Below are positions 17,902-27,010 of a stretch of 64,000 nucleotides of DNA, piece after piece. The stretch's first letter is position 1. The number at the start of each line of letters is the position of its first letter. The translations under genes and the position numbers were made by a program. This DNA is from Paraburkholderia sp. PGU19. GTDB lineage: Bacteria > Pseudomonadota > Gammaproteobacteria > Burkholderiales > Burkholderiaceae. A model generated the notes under the pieces. That model searched no databases. It was not told where the DNA came from and saw only the letters and a list, made by a program, of their open reading frames with translations. The DNA is taken from the NCBI RefSeq assembly GCF_013426915.1, contig NZ_AP023182.1, positions 1,302,001-1,366,000 on the forward strand, read 5' to 3'.

Positions 17902-18477
17902 ATGCAAACGCCGATAGCGAGAAAGGCCGTACGGGTCATCGTTAGGGAACACCAGCAGCTATCGATGGTCGTCACAAGCATGCAACGCTTTGTCAAACTG
18001 CTCGGTGCCGGCGCAGACGTGGCTCGACCCATGATGTTTCGGTCCATGCTGTATTACATTAGCGAATATCCGGAGCAGCTACATCATCCCAAGGAAGAGC
18101 GCTATCTGTTCGCGCGCTTGCGGCACCATGCCAACGACCTTGACAAAACCATCGACGACTTAGAGGAACAGCACGCTCAGGGCAAAGCTCGTATGCGAAA
18201 CATCGAACATGCGTTGACCCGATACGAGCTGGTTGGCGAATCCGCGCTCCCGGTGTTGCGCGAGATGGTCGAAGAATATGCCGCGTTCTCCGCAAATCAC
18301 AGGCGCCTGGAAGAAGAGGTGATTCTGCCTGCCGCGCGTCAATGGCTGACGGAGGAGGACTGGAACGAGCTGGACGAGGCGTTTGGCACAAACCGCGATC
18401 CGTTCGCGGGCGTCATGGTAGAGGCAGATCTCGGCCGCCTCTTTGCAATGATCGTCAAGGCCACCCGGGAACCTTAG
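17902..18477 (+). CDS. Hemerythrin HHE-domain protein
   Basis: A 191-aa four-helix bundle protein of the hemerythrin/HHE cation-binding family, which binds a di-iron site and senses or carries oxygen or nitric oxide. Iron ligands are visible in VREHQQL, LHHPKEERYLF and ANHRRLEEEV. The ATG at 17902 is preferred (GGTAAGGGG upstream) over an ATG 34 codons earlier whose extension lacks family character. It opens a plus-strand group with a membrane protein, a SnoaL-like protein and cytochrome c; the oxygen-related theme fits the low-oxygen genes further on. Confidence 0.85.
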   Translation: MQTPIARKAVRVIVREHQQLSMVVTSMQRFVKLLGAGADVARPMMFRSMLYYISEYPEQLHHPKEERYLFARLRHHANDLDKTIDDLEEQHAQGKARMRNIEHALTRYELVGESALPVLREMVEEYAAFSANHRRLEEEVILPAARQWLTEEDWNELDEAFGTNRDPFAGVMVEADLGRLFAMIVKATREP

Positions 18478-18681
18478 GAAATGCAAATGTTGATCTGCGT
18501 CAATGCGGCAGCGTTGGCGCATGGTCATGCTAGATGGTAAGTGCCCTTCATCCGGTGAACGTCAGTTCAGCCCAGCAAGAGCGCATTCTGCGAGCGACAT
18601 TCATGGAATGTTTGACCGCCCGCCAGATCGTTCCAGGTGTGACAGGATGCGAGGACGCTTGCCGCCGAGAAGGGAGGCGAT

Positions 18682-19029
18682 ATGCAAGCCATGCATCACT
18701 TTCATCTGGAACTGCGACACGCAACGATGCCCACGTATGTTGCTAGTTATCTCTTCCCGTTTCTTTTATTCGTCTACGAAACTCATCGCGTCGGCAGGTG
18801 GATTTTCGACTACGGGATGAATTTCTCAAACTACAAGTTTATGGGCTATGAGTATCTGCTCATGCTCGTGTTCGTCGCACTCCAGATCATCGTCGAAGTC
18901 GCTTTCCTCCTGGGAGCCTGGTTGGGGCGACATCACGATCTCGATCATCGAATTGCAAACGTCCTGGCTGGGGTGGGCTGTTCCATTGGCATCCTCGTCT
19001 TCGATTTTGCCTTGCAGCACGCCCTCTAG
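18682..19029 (+). CDS. Small membrane protein, unknown function
   Basis: A 115-aa protein with about three hydrophobic helices (YVASYLFPFLLFVYETH, YEYLLMLVFVALQIIVEVAF, and VLAGVGCSIGILVFDFAL). It has a His-rich N-terminus (MHHFHLELRH) and GRHHDLDHR between helices 2 and 3. GGGAGGCGAT precedes the ATG. The following gene starts 38 bp after the stop. I do not recognise the family; the histidines could bind metal, but this is speculation. Confidence 0.6.
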   Translation: MQAMHHFHLELRHATMPTYVASYLFPFLLFVYETHRVGRWIFDYGMNFSNYKFMGYEYLLMLVFVALQIIVEVAFLLGAWLGRHHDLDHRIANVLAGVGCSIGILVFDFALQHAL

Positions 19030-19067
19030 ACCGGGCATGTCGTCTTCTGTCGGCGAGAGGTGATGCC

Positions 19068-19508
19068 ATGGTCCACGCGAACGAAGTAACCCGCGATCTT
19101 GCGCAGCGGATCATTGGCGACTTTTACCACGCACACGCTCAAAAAGACGTTGCACTTCTGAGGACGGTTGTTACGCCCGACTGGCAATACGTGCCTCCGT
19201 CTTTCGGGCCGGCCAGGGGACCAGATCAGATGATTCCAGTATTTGTTGACTTAGCTTCTGCGCTGCCGGACATGGATATTCAGATCTTGGATGTATTGAT
19301 CCACGGGAACATGGTTGGCGTGCGGGCAAAAGTCAGGGGAACGCAGTCTGGGTCTCTGATGGGCATCGCAGCGACATCAAAGCCAATCGAGTTTGCGATT
19401 CACTCTTTTCACGAGTTCCGCGGCGAACGTATAGCGAAAACCTGGCATCTCGAGGACTGGCTAAGTGTCTTCCATCAGCTCGGAACGCTTCCGCCCAATC
19501 TAGATTGA
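19068..19508 (+). CDS. SnoaL/NTF2-like protein (predicted ester cyclase type)
   Basis: A 146-aa protein of the SnoaL-like fold: IIGDFYHAHAQKDVALLRTVV, WQYVPPSFGPARGPDQ, LPDMDIQILDVLIHGNMVGV, then FHEFRGERIAKTWHLEDW, the usual final strand pair. Such proteins are small alpha+beta-barrel enzymes or binding proteins with variable substrates. GAGAGGTGATGCC provides the ribosome-binding site. Same strand as and close to the membrane protein, so probably in one operon. Confidence 0.75.
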   Translation: MVHANEVTRDLAQRIIGDFYHAHAQKDVALLRTVVTPDWQYVPPSFGPARGPDQMIPVFVDLASALPDMDIQILDVLIHGNMVGVRAKVRGTQSGSLMGIAATSKPIEFAIHSFHEFRGERIAKTWHLEDWLSVFHQLGTLPPNLD

Positions 19509-19858
19509 ACAAGAAATGTCGGCAGGTATGCTGCTTTTGTGGGCATTTCCGTTGCCCAGCAAGTTTGGATTGCATCGAGACTCCAACATTCGACTTCTGT
19601 GGATTTTCCATTGCACGACCGAGGTCGTCACGGGGGATGAATTTGCTTGCGGTAATGCTGGCGAAATTGCGTGACGCCCGCGGGCGGCAAGCAATCGCTC
19701 GTGCACAGACGAGACGTATTGCATACATTGCTACCGAACTTGATCCCAAGGAAAGAGGGTGCTTGAGTATTTTTTGAATACCGTGCTCGATGAAGTTGAC
19801 GTTGCCGACCATAGGCTCGGCGTAAACGAATCGATCCAGGCTTACTCGGGAGCTTTTC

Positions 19859-20194
19859 ATGAAGCGTACGTTTATCGCAGTCACAATGCTGTGGATATCC
19901 GCCTCGGTCGTGGCTGCACCACCAGACGGGAAAGCCCTCTACCAAGAAAATTGCGCCAGTTGTCATGGCCAAAACGGCAAGGGCGACACCGGACCGAAGC
20001 TCGTTGGCGATGCGAGTGGATGGAAGCCAAAACTCTTTGAGAGGGCCGTGCTAAATGGTATCGACGATCAGGGAAAATCGCTCAAATCCCCTATGCCACA
20101 CTGGTCAGGCGCCAGTTTCAAAACGGACAGCGGTGTCGCGCCAAGCAAAGCTGAAGTCGACGCGATCCAGGATTACCTTCGTACGCTAAAGTAG
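19859..20194 (+). CDS. Periplasmic c-type cytochrome
   Basis: A 111-aa class I cytochrome c. Residues 1-19 form a signal peptide (MKRTFIAVTMLWISASVVA, cut before APP). The haem-binding motif is CASCH (about residues 32-36), followed by GKGDTGPKLVG. The likely axial Met is in SPMPHWSG, and the C-terminal helix is AEVDAIQDYLRTLK. A monohaem electron carrier of the periplasm. It ends the hemerythrin-membrane protein-SnoaL group, though a 350-bp gap precedes it, so it may have its own promoter. Confidence 0.88.
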   Translation: MKRTFIAVTMLWISASVVAAPPDGKALYQENCASCHGQNGKGDTGPKLVGDASGWKPKLFERAVLNGIDDQGKSLKSPMPHWSGASFKTDSGVAPSKAEVDAIQDYLRTLK

Positions 20195-20849
20195 TGAGCA
20201 CCCAATCTCCGGGCTGTGATAAGGGCAATACTGGCGAGGCGGCCGGCACGGAAGTCATGGCGTCGCGGCGTCGCCCTGGTTTTTGTGCTGCGACGCTATC
20301 CGCTCCTGCTGAGCGCGTGGCACCGGGTCGTAGTCGCTCGATGCGGAAGAAATCGGGATTGACTCGCGCGTGTTTCGCGGCACGCGGCCGGTCGGGCATG
20401 TCACCCTGTCCGTTCCACTCGTTGCCGACGGACAAACCGGTGAACGAATGAACCGAACCATCTTGTTATGAAGGCGAAGTCCTTATAGGCTGGCATGGGT
20501 TCCTCAGTTGACGATGGTCGACCAGTCCGGGCGAACGGCCGCTTTGAACGTCGCCGAGCGGCAGTGCACGTCGACCCTCGCCGGCCATACGCGACTGCGC
20601 CTGCACGACGACCGCTGCCATGGGACAGCCGCCATCCGTGCTGTCGCGTCGGCTGCCTTGTACTCGGCCGAAGTGCATGTGGCACGCAAGTCATGCCGCA
20701 GCCTTCTGGTCCAGCATGATCTCCGCGCACTGATGCCGCAGTGGATTGATCTGTGTCAGTCCTTCTTGGGTTGCAACCAGTAGTATTTCAATTGGTTGTG
20801 TCGCGATAATGGCGGCAAGGCAAGAAAATTCCGTGATGATAAGGAGTCC
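20195..20849. other. Intergenic stretch, no gene recognised
   Basis: About 650 bp between cytochrome c and the IS6 remnant. Overlapping Arg-rich frames on both strands look like shadows of GC-rich non-coding sequence. At 20746-20759 there is TTGAT-N4-GTCAG, one base short of an FNR-type box, without a gene to serve. Confidence 0.3.
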
Positions 20850-21295
20850 CTACACCACCAACGAATAGAACTGGTCGGCAACGGTTCGGGTCACGCCGCT
20901 GTCCTTCATCTGGTCTTTCCTGATCATATGCATCGTCTCAATGCCTGACAGGATGATGCGGGCACACCGGAAATCCTTGAAGCCCATCATGGGCCTGGTT
21001 CGGCGTTTGATCGCCCGATGATCCTGCTCTACGATGTTGTTCAGATACTTGACCTGCCGGACCTTGATGGGCTTTTCCCGCTCGGCGTTGATGGCCTGGA
21101 GGGCGGCCAGATTCGCCCGGCTTTTATCCATGGTCACGGTCTCGGGCGTCCCGTTCCGATCGATGGCTTTCTTGAAGTAACGGCGTGCTGCCGCCTTGTC
21201 GCGATGCGCCCGCAACAGGAAACCGACCGTATTGCCGGCCTTGTCTACCGCGCGATACAAGTACTACCACTGGCCGCCCACCGTTGCACGCGCTG
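20850..21295 (-). pseudogene. IS6-family (IS26-like) transposase remnant
   Basis: Minus-strand fragment of a DDE transposase of the IS6 family: LYRAVDKAGNTVGFLLRAHRD with the second-strand Asp, then TMDKSRANLAALQ with the DK motif, then VEQDHRAIKRRTRPMMGFK with the catalytic Glu. Just upstream the frame continues as VGGQW, then a stop codon, then YLYRAVD, so the N-terminal half with the first Asp is interrupted and then lost. No inverted repeats were found. An inactive relic immediately downstream of the hyf-like operon. Confidence 0.85.
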
Positions 21296-21378
21296 CGATC
21301 CCGGCTTGCATTCCCACGACGTCGCAGACCGGCAGGAAGCGCAGAGAAGACTGAGCCGCGCGCCGACCGTCTCGACGC

Positions 21379-21819
21379 TCAGTCCACGCGACCGCTACGG
21401 ATTGCCCAGATGGCCGCGATGGCAAGAAAAATCAGGCATGAGCTCCACTGGCTCAGTACGCTTGACCACGCCAGTGAGGGATTCGTTGTCGCTTCGGCGT
21501 GGCCGGCCAGATACAGGAGGCTGCCAGAGGGCAACTGCATCTGCTTTTCCACGAACCACCACTTCAGCGTAAGGACGATCGAGGCCAGTCCGCTGCCCAC
21601 GAGAACGGCACCCAGCAGAGGGGCATGAAGCGCTGACGCTCCGCCCGATTCAACGCAGCGGCCAATGTGCCACACGACCGCGCCAACAACTGCGATCGAG
21701 AGAATGATAAACCAGCCCGGAAACCTCAAGCCGACCGCCACCAGGAATCCCGCAAGCGTGACAAGCTGCGGCCACGTGCCGCGCACCAATGCCACGCATA
21801 CTGCTCCCAAGCGCTCCAC
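21379..21819 (-). CDS. Membrane protein at the end of the hyf-like operon
   Basis: A 146-aa protein with four hydrophobic stretches (LVTLAGFLVAVGL, WFIILSIAVVGAVVWHIG, LLGAVLVGSGLASIVLTL and SSCLIFLAIAAIWAI). It begins 19 bp after the stop of the small-subunit gene on the same strand, so it is probably the last gene of the operon. I do not recognise the family. It might be an extra membrane subunit or assembly factor of the complex (inference from position). Confidence 0.5.
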   Translation of the reverse strand: MERLGAVCVALVRGTWPQLVTLAGFLVAVGLRFPGWFIILSIAVVGAVVWHIGRCVESGGASALHAPLLGAVLVGSGLASIVLTLKWWFVEKQMQLPSGSLLYLAGHAEATTNPSLAWSSVLSQWSSCLIFLAIAAIWAIRSGRVD

Positions 21820-21838
21820 TATTTCTCTCCCGCAATGA

Positions 21839-22369
21839 TTACGGCGCGCGTGCGTCCGGCCTCGAGCGCAGCGCCGTCAGAATGCCTCTTAACAGTTCAA
21901 CCGGTGGTGGCGGACAGCCTGGAATGGCAACATCCACCGGAAGCAGCTTCGAGAGCGGCCCACACACGGCATAGCTGTTCCTGAAGATGCCACCCGTGCA
22001 CGCGCAATCGCCTGCGGCAACCACGAGCTTTGGATGGGTTGTCGCGTCCCATGCCCGTCGGACCGCTTCCTTCATGTTCAGCGTGAGCGGACCGGTGACC
22101 AGCAGCATGTCCGCATGACGCGGACTCGCGACGAACTTGATGCCGAGACCCTCGATGTTGTAGTACGGGTTATTCAGCGCGTGAATTTCCAGCTCGCATC
22201 CATTGCATGAACCCGCATCGATCTGGCGAATGCACAGCGCGCGACCGAGCACCTCGAGAATCTCCCGCTGGATCTGCTGCTGATGCGAGGTTCTCCACGC
22301 GTCGTTCGTGTCCGGGACGGACCCGGCCGGAATGTCTGTCCGTGCGATCTGTTTGAGAAGTTGCCACAT
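21839..22369 (-). CDS. hyfI: Complex-I-like small subunit (NuoB/HyfI-like)
   Basis: A 176-aa subunit carrying the four cysteines of the proximal 4Fe-4S (N2-like) cluster: SCNGCELE (about residues 56-63), GDCACTGG (about 121-128) and PGCPPPP (about 150-156). Homologous to NuoB and to HycG/HyfI. The ATG overlaps the stop of the large-subunit gene as TAATG, so translation is probably coupled. It would pass electrons to the catalytic or quinone-like site at the membrane arm junction. Intact. Confidence 0.88.
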   Translation of the reverse strand: MWQLLKQIARTDIPAGSVPDTNDAWRTSHQQQIQREILEVLGRALCIRQIDAGSCNGCELEIHALNNPYYNIEGLGIKFVASPRHADMLLVTGPLTLNMKEAVRRAWDATTHPKLVVAAGDCACTGGIFRNSYAVCGPLSKLLPVDVAIPGCPPPPVELLRGILTALRSRPDARAP

Positions 22370-23934
22370 TACAGGTCGTGTCCCGCGTAGTTCAGGTTGA
22401 ACGATTTGTTGATCAGCGGGAAATCGGGAACGATATTGCCGATGATCGCGTGCTCCAGCGCCGGCCAGTTCTGCCACGATGGGTCATGGCAATGACACCG
22501 GGAAATGGTCCCGTTTTCACCCGTCTCGATTGCCACGAACACATCACCGCGCCAACCTTCGACCCAGCCGACACCGCAGGATGGCGACTGGCCGGTTTCT
22601 ACTGGCGCGACGACGCCGCCGTCAGGCAGACCGTCGAGAAACGCGCCAATCAGCCGCAGAGACTCGTAGACCTCGTTGAACCGCACAGCGACGCGAGCAG
22701 CCACGTCGCCCCGGTTGTCGCACACCATTTGAGGCTGGACTTCGTGATACGGCGTGTAAGGATGATCAATGCGGACGTCGATACCAAGACCGCTCGCCCG
22801 TGCCGCCAGGCCGCACACGCTGAAATGTGCGGCAACGTTCGCCGGGAGCTTGCCTGCGCCTGCAAAGCGATCCTGTAATCCCGACTGCTCTTCGTAAATG
22901 CGCTGCATCACGCGGACCGCGTGTTCGGTTCGCTCGCACTGGTCAGCGACAACTTCGATGAACTCCGCAGCCATATCGCGCGCCACACCGCCCGGCACGA
23001 TCTGGTCCATCAGATAGCGATGTCCGAATACCTGGTCGTTCAGACGCAGCCAGTCTTCCTTCAGCCTGGAGAACTGCGCGAGCCCATACGCGAAGCCGGC
23101 ATCGTTGCCAAGCGCGCCGAGATCGCCCAGATGATTGGCGATTCGCTCACGTTCGAGCGACAGGGCGCGCAGCCGCTGCGCGCGTGGCGGCACAAAGACG
23201 TTCAGTGCGCGTTCGACGGCCATGCAATAGGCCCACGAGAAGGCGACCGTCGTGTCGCCTGCAATCCGTCCCGCCAGACGATGTCCGAGCAGCAACGGCG
23301 TCTGCCCGAACAGCCGCTCGATACCCCGATGCGTATAACCCAGCCGCTCTTCCAGTCGCAACACCTTCTCACCGACGACGGAGAAGCGAAAGTGTCCCGG
23401 CTCGATGATGCCCGCGTGAATCGGTCCCACCGCGATCTCATGAACACCGTCTCCAGCGACCTGCACGAACGGGTAGTCTGCTTCCTGTGATTCGAAGCGC
23501 TCGTTTCCGGACGACAGACTCTGAAGCGGAAAATAGTCGGATGGCCAGTTGCCGTGATTCAGCCACGGTCGCGTATCCGCCGCGCCGGTCGCGTGCAGCC
23601 CGAGCAGGTCGTAGACGGCACGCTGCATGCGCGACGCACATGGAAAGATGCTGGAAAGGTCTGGATAGCTCGCCACGCCTTCCTCGCCCATCGCGACAGG
23701 CAACCGCACCCACAACAGGCCATCCTGCATCGCATAGGCAGCCGACATCACAAACGTGCTCGCAGCCGCTTCCGCACCCCACAACGAAATCAGCCGGCTA
23801 CCCTCCTCGCGTGCTGTGCTGGCGATGCGCACCCACGTCGCGGCGTCGGTATCTGCCAGATAGGCGGACGCCGCCCTGCCGGCAGACGCCGACAGCCGAA
23901 CGAGGTCAGAAAGCCCGAGCGCGTCGATCCGCAT
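22369..23934 (-). CDS. hyfG: Complex-I/hydrogenase-4-like large subunit without Ni ligands (HyfG-like)
   Basis: A 521-aa fusion of a NuoC-like N-terminal domain (about residues 1-165, with GVASYPDLSSIFPCASRMQR) and a NuoD/HycE-like domain (RLEERLGYTHRGIERLFGQ). In NiFe hydrogenases the nickel is held by R-x-C-G-x-C and D-P-C-x-x-C. Here the first region reads RIAGDTTVAFSWAY and the second HDPSWQNW, so all four nickel cysteines are absent. The protein therefore cannot be a normal hydrogenase; it belongs with the energy-converting hydrogenase-related (Ehr) complexes. Other cysteines (CHCHD) near the C-terminus are of unknown use. Confidence 0.85.
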   Translation of the reverse strand: MRIDALGLSDLVRLSASAGRAASAYLADTDAATWVRIASTAREEGSRLISLWGAEAAASTFVMSAAYAMQDGLLWVRLPVAMGEEGVASYPDLSSIFPCASRMQRAVYDLLGLHATGAADTRPWLNHGNWPSDYFPLQSLSSGNERFESQEADYPFVQVAGDGVHEIAVGPIHAGIIEPGHFRFSVVGEKVLRLEERLGYTHRGIERLFGQTPLLLGHRLAGRIAGDTTVAFSWAYCMAVERALNVFVPPRAQRLRALSLERERIANHLGDLGALGNDAGFAYGLAQFSRLKEDWLRLNDQVFGHRYLMDQIVPGGVARDMAAEFIEVVADQCERTEHAVRVMQRIYEEQSGLQDRFAGAGKLPANVAAHFSVCGLAARASGLGIDVRIDHPYTPYHEVQPQMVCDNRGDVAARVAVRFNEVYESLRLIGAFLDGLPDGGVVAPVETGQSPSCGVGWVEGWRGDVFVAIETGENGTISRCHCHDPSWQNWPALEHAIIGNIVPDFPLINKSFNLNYAGHDL

Positions 23935-23937
23935 GCG

Positions 23938-25398
23938 TCACCCCGCAATCATCGCTGCCGCCTGCCGGTACCACGTGGCAAGGTACGGCGGAATGTAAAG
24001 CCCCAGTATCAATCCAAAGCCGAGGTGAACGAATATCGGCAGGACCGCTGGTGGATGCTCAAGCACGGTCGCCGTTGGCTCGCCAAATACCATGTGCTGC
24101 ACGCGCGCGAAGATGGTTGCGAACGCCACGGCAAGCGCGATGAGGAGCACAGGTGTCACCCACGGCAGTTCGTTGATGGCCGTAGTCAGGATCAGGAACT
24201 CGCTCGCGAAGACGCCGAACGGCGGCATGCCGAGAATGGCCAGCGCTCCCAGCATCATGCCCCACCCGACGGTCGGGCTCACGCGCAGCAGCCCGCGGAT
24301 GTCGTCGATCGTCTGCGTGCGCGCTTTCTGGGCAGCATGGCCGACAGAAAAGAAGATCGCCGACTTGACGAGCGAATGCACGGTCATATGCAGCAGGCCG
24401 GCGAATGTCGCAGTCGGCCCGCCCAGTCCGAAGGCGAACGTCATCAGGCCCATGTGCTCGATCGACGAATACGAGAACAGGCGCTTCACGTCTTTCTGCC
24501 GCAACAGCGAAAAGGTGGCGACCAGCACCGACACCAGTCCGAACCCGATCATCAGGCGCCCCGGCAAACCGTTCTGCAAAGCCCCGTCGGCGAGCACCTT
24601 GCAGCGCAGTACCGCATACAACGCCACGTTGAGCAGCAGGCCGGAGAGCACGGCGGAAATGGGCGTAGGCCCCTCGGCGTGCGCGTCCGGCAACCAGTTG
24701 TGCATCGGCACGAGGCCGACCTTCGTGCCATAGCCGATCAGCAGGAAGACAAACGCAAGCGACATGATGGTGGGATCGAGCGCGCCCTTGACCGCGCTCA
24801 GGCTGGTCCAGAGCAACGCATCGCCGCCAGTGAGCTGCCGGCTTGCCGCGAGATAAAGCAGGATCGTGCCGAACAGCGCCTGCGCAATGCCGACACCGCA
24901 CAGAATGAAGTATTTCCACGCCGCTTCGAGACTGGCCGCCGTGCGATAGACGCTCACCAGCAGCACCGTCGCGAGCGTCGCGGCTTCCATTGCCACCCAC
25001 AGGATGCCGACGTTGTTGGTGAGCAGCGCGAGCAGCATCGCGAACACAAACAGCTGGTACATGCTGTGATAGAGCCGCATGCGCGTCGCCGTCATTTTGC
25101 CGCGCCCCTGTTCGATCCGCATATACGGCCGCGAGAAGATCGAGGTAGTCCAGCCGACGAATGCCGTCAGTGCAACGAGGAAGACGTTAAGCGGATCGAC
25201 GAAAAAGAGCTTCCCGAGTGCAAAGGCCGGACCGTGGGCAACGGTTCGCGCGGCCAGCAGCATCGCCGCGACGAAAGTCAAAAAACTGAACGCAATATTC
25301 AGGCTCGGAGCCGACGCATGTTGCCCCACTAGCGCGAGGCATGCTCCCGCACACAGAGGAATGCCGAAAACCAGCACCAGAATCCAGGCGTCAGTCAT
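23938..25398 (-). CDS. hyfF: Proton-pumping antiporter-like subunit (HyfF/NuoN-like)
   Basis: A 486-aa polytopic membrane protein of the Mrp-antiporter/NuoL-M-N family. The conserved segments are NNVGILWVAMEAATLATVLL (with the key Glu), a Lys-containing loop near AAWKYFILCGVG, GYGTKVGLVPMHNWLPDAHAE and RLFSYSSIEHMGLM. It matches HyfF, a membrane-arm subunit that translocates H+ (or Na+). Its start overlaps the end of hyfE by 8 bp and the large subunit follows 3 bp after its stop. Confidence 0.88.
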   Translation of the reverse strand: MTDAWILVLVFGIPLCAGACLALVGQHASAPSLNIAFSFLTFVAAMLLAARTVAHGPAFALGKLFFVDPLNVFLVALTAFVGWTTSIFSRPYMRIEQGRGKMTATRMRLYHSMYQLFVFAMLLALLTNNVGILWVAMEAATLATVLLVSVYRTAASLEAAWKYFILCGVGIAQALFGTILLYLAASRQLTGGDALLWTSLSAVKGALDPTIMSLAFVFLLIGYGTKVGLVPMHNWLPDAHAEGPTPISAVLSGLLLNVALYAVLRCKVLADGALQNGLPGRLMIGFGLVSVLVATFSLLRQKDVKRLFSYSSIEHMGLMTFAFGLGGPTATFAGLLHMTVHSLVKSAIFFSVGHAAQKARTQTIDDIRGLLRVSPTVGWGMMLGALAILGMPPFGVFASEFLILTTAINELPWVTPVLLIALAVAFATIFARVQHMVFGEPTATVLEHPPAVLPIFVHLGFGLILGLYIPPYLATWYRQAAAMIAG

Positions 25399-26059
25399 CT
25401 TTGAGCTTTTCCAGGTGGTGGATATCCAGGCTGTCGAACTGCTCGCGAATCTGGAACATGAATACGCCGAGAATCAGGATGCCGACCAGCACGTCGAGCC
25501 CGATGCCGAGTTCGACGATCATGGGCATGCCGTTGGTCGCCGCCGCGGCCGCGAAGAAAAGACCGTTCTCCATCGAAAGGAAGCCGATCACCTGCGGTAT
25601 CGCCTTGGAGCGAGTGATCATCATCATGAACGACAGCAACACGCAGGCGAGCGCGATACCGAGCGTGCCACGCGCTACCGAAGATGCGAGCTGGCTGACC
25701 GGCGTCGCTACGTTGAACGCCACGATAACGAGCACGATTCCGATGAGCAGCGTCGTCGGTATGTTGAGTAGCGTCTCGACATCGGTTTTCACGTTGAGGC
25801 GCTGCACTAGCCGGTACAGAATCCAGGGGATGAGCCCGACCTTGAGGACGAGAGTCAGTATCCCCGAGATGTACAGATGGACGTCATCGGTGACAAAGCC
25901 CAGAACGAGGTTGGCCAATACAAGCGCGATACCCTGCACCGTATAGAGGTGAATCAGCGTCAGAATCCGTCGCTGACTGAGCATCGCGAACGACACCATC
26001 AGCAGAACAGCGGCCAACAGGTTGATAATCTGCGTCGAAAGACCGTGGAGACCGTGCAT
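25391..26059 (-). CDS. hyfE: Membrane subunit HyfE-like (NuoK-related)
   Basis: A 222-aa protein with about six transmembrane helices (INLLAAVLLMVSFAML, LYTVQGIALVLANLVLGF and others) and the GFLSMENGLFF motif with a conserved membrane Glu typical of HyfE and related to NuoK. Its ATG follows the TGA of hyfC directly and its end overlaps hyfF. Part of the membrane arm. No damage seen. Confidence 0.86.
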   Translation of the reverse strand: MHGLHGLSTQIINLLAAVLLMVSFAMLSQRRILTLIHLYTVQGIALVLANLVLGFVTDDVHLYISGILTLVLKVGLIPWILYRLVQRLNVKTDVETLLNIPTTLLIGIVLVIVAFNVATPVSQLASSVARGTLGIALACVLLSFMMMITRSKAIPQVIGFLSMENGLFFAAAAATNGMPMIVELGIGLDVLVGILILGVFMFQIREQFDSLDIHHLEKLKDD

Positions 26060-27010
26060 TCATGCCCCCAGCAGAAAGTGGACAAGCATGCCGATCACCG
26101 CGAGCAGAAAGGCCGTGGCGAGAAACTCCGGCACCCGGAAGATGCGCATCTTCGCGTTGGTCGTCTCCACCACGGCGAGCGCGGCGCCGCCCACCAGCAG
26201 CTTGACGAACAGCGTTGGTATTGCGAGCAGCAGTGAGACGGGATTCCCGGCTTCCGCGATGCCCCACGGCGCGAAAAGGGCCAATCCGATGCACGAGTAG
26301 GCAAACAGCTTGAGACTGGCGGCCCACTCCATCAGGGCGAGATGCCGGCCTGAGTACTCGAGGATCAACGCCTCGTGGATCATTGTCAGCTCGAGATGCG
26401 TGGTCGGATTGTCGACGGGCAGGCGGGCGTTCTCGGCGAGTGAAACCATCGTGAAGGCAATGCCCGCGAACGCGAGGCTCGGATAGATCGCAAGCTCCTG
26501 ATGACTCAGCGTGCCCACGATACGCGTCAGCAGCGTCGAGTGCGTGATCAGCGACGCGGAAAAAAGCACCATCAGCAAAGCCGGTTCGGCAAGGAATCCC
26601 ACCAGCATTTCGCGCCGTGCGCCCAGCGTGCCGAATGCCGTGCCGATATCCATCGCGGCAAGTGAAATCGTCACGCGTGCCAGCGCGAATAGCCCGACCA
26701 GCGCAACGGCGTCGGCGGCGGGCGACAACGGCAGATCCGTCGAGAGCGTCGGCACAATCGCGCACGCGAGCGTCATGCAGCCCCAGATCACGTACGGCGC
26801 AACGCGAAATACGGGACTTGCGTGATACGCGACGACCGATTCCTTGTTGAACAGCTTGTGCAGCATCCGGTACGGCTGCCAGATGGACGGCGCGCGACGG
26901 TTCTGCAGCCAGGCGCGGCACATGTTGATCCAGCCGGTCAGCAGCGGTGCGGCCGCGAGCGCCAGCAGGATTTCAAGCAGTTGCGAGAAGAGTCCCGGGA
27001 TCGTGATCAT
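26060..27010 (-). CDS. hyfC: Membrane anchor subunit HyfC-like (NuoH-related)
   Basis: A 316-aa membrane protein of the NuoH/HycD family. Typical segments are NRRAPSIWQPYRMLHKLFNK, AMDIGTAFGTLGARREMLVG, ENARLPVDNPTTHLELTMIH and EYSGRHLALMEWA, which form the interface between the redox arm and the pump modules. The start at 27010 (MITIPGLFSQ) overlaps the hyfB stop as ATGA. The much longer open frame upstream is only the shadow of hyfB. Confidence 0.88.
   Translation of the reverse strand: MITIPGLFSQLLEILLALAAAPLLTGWINMCRAWLQNRRAPSIWQPYRMLHKLFNKESVVAYHASPVFRVAPYVIWGCMTLACAIVPTLSTDLPLSPAADAVALVGLFALARVTISLAAMDIGTAFGTLGARREMLVGFLAEPALLMVLFSASLITHSTLLTRIVGTLSHQELAIYPSLAFAGIAFTMVSLAENARLPVDNPTTHLELTMIHEALILEYSGRHLALMEWAASLKLFAYSCIGLALFAPWGIAEAGNPVSLLLAIPTLFVKLLVGGAALAVVETTNAKMRIFRVPEFLATAFLLAVIGMLVHFLLGA

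Noticed and set aside
20746..20759. FNR box at TTGAT-N4-GTCAG
   Set aside because: One arm is imperfect and no gene lies in a suitable position, only an IS6 relic.
22369..23934. Calling the large subunit a NiFe hydrogenase
   Set aside because: All four nickel-binding cysteines are absent, so the name would mislead.
23554..25332. 592-codon plus-strand frame
   Set aside because: Fully antisense to hyfG and hyfF, composition dominated by Arg, His and Gln, no motif, no ribosome-binding site.
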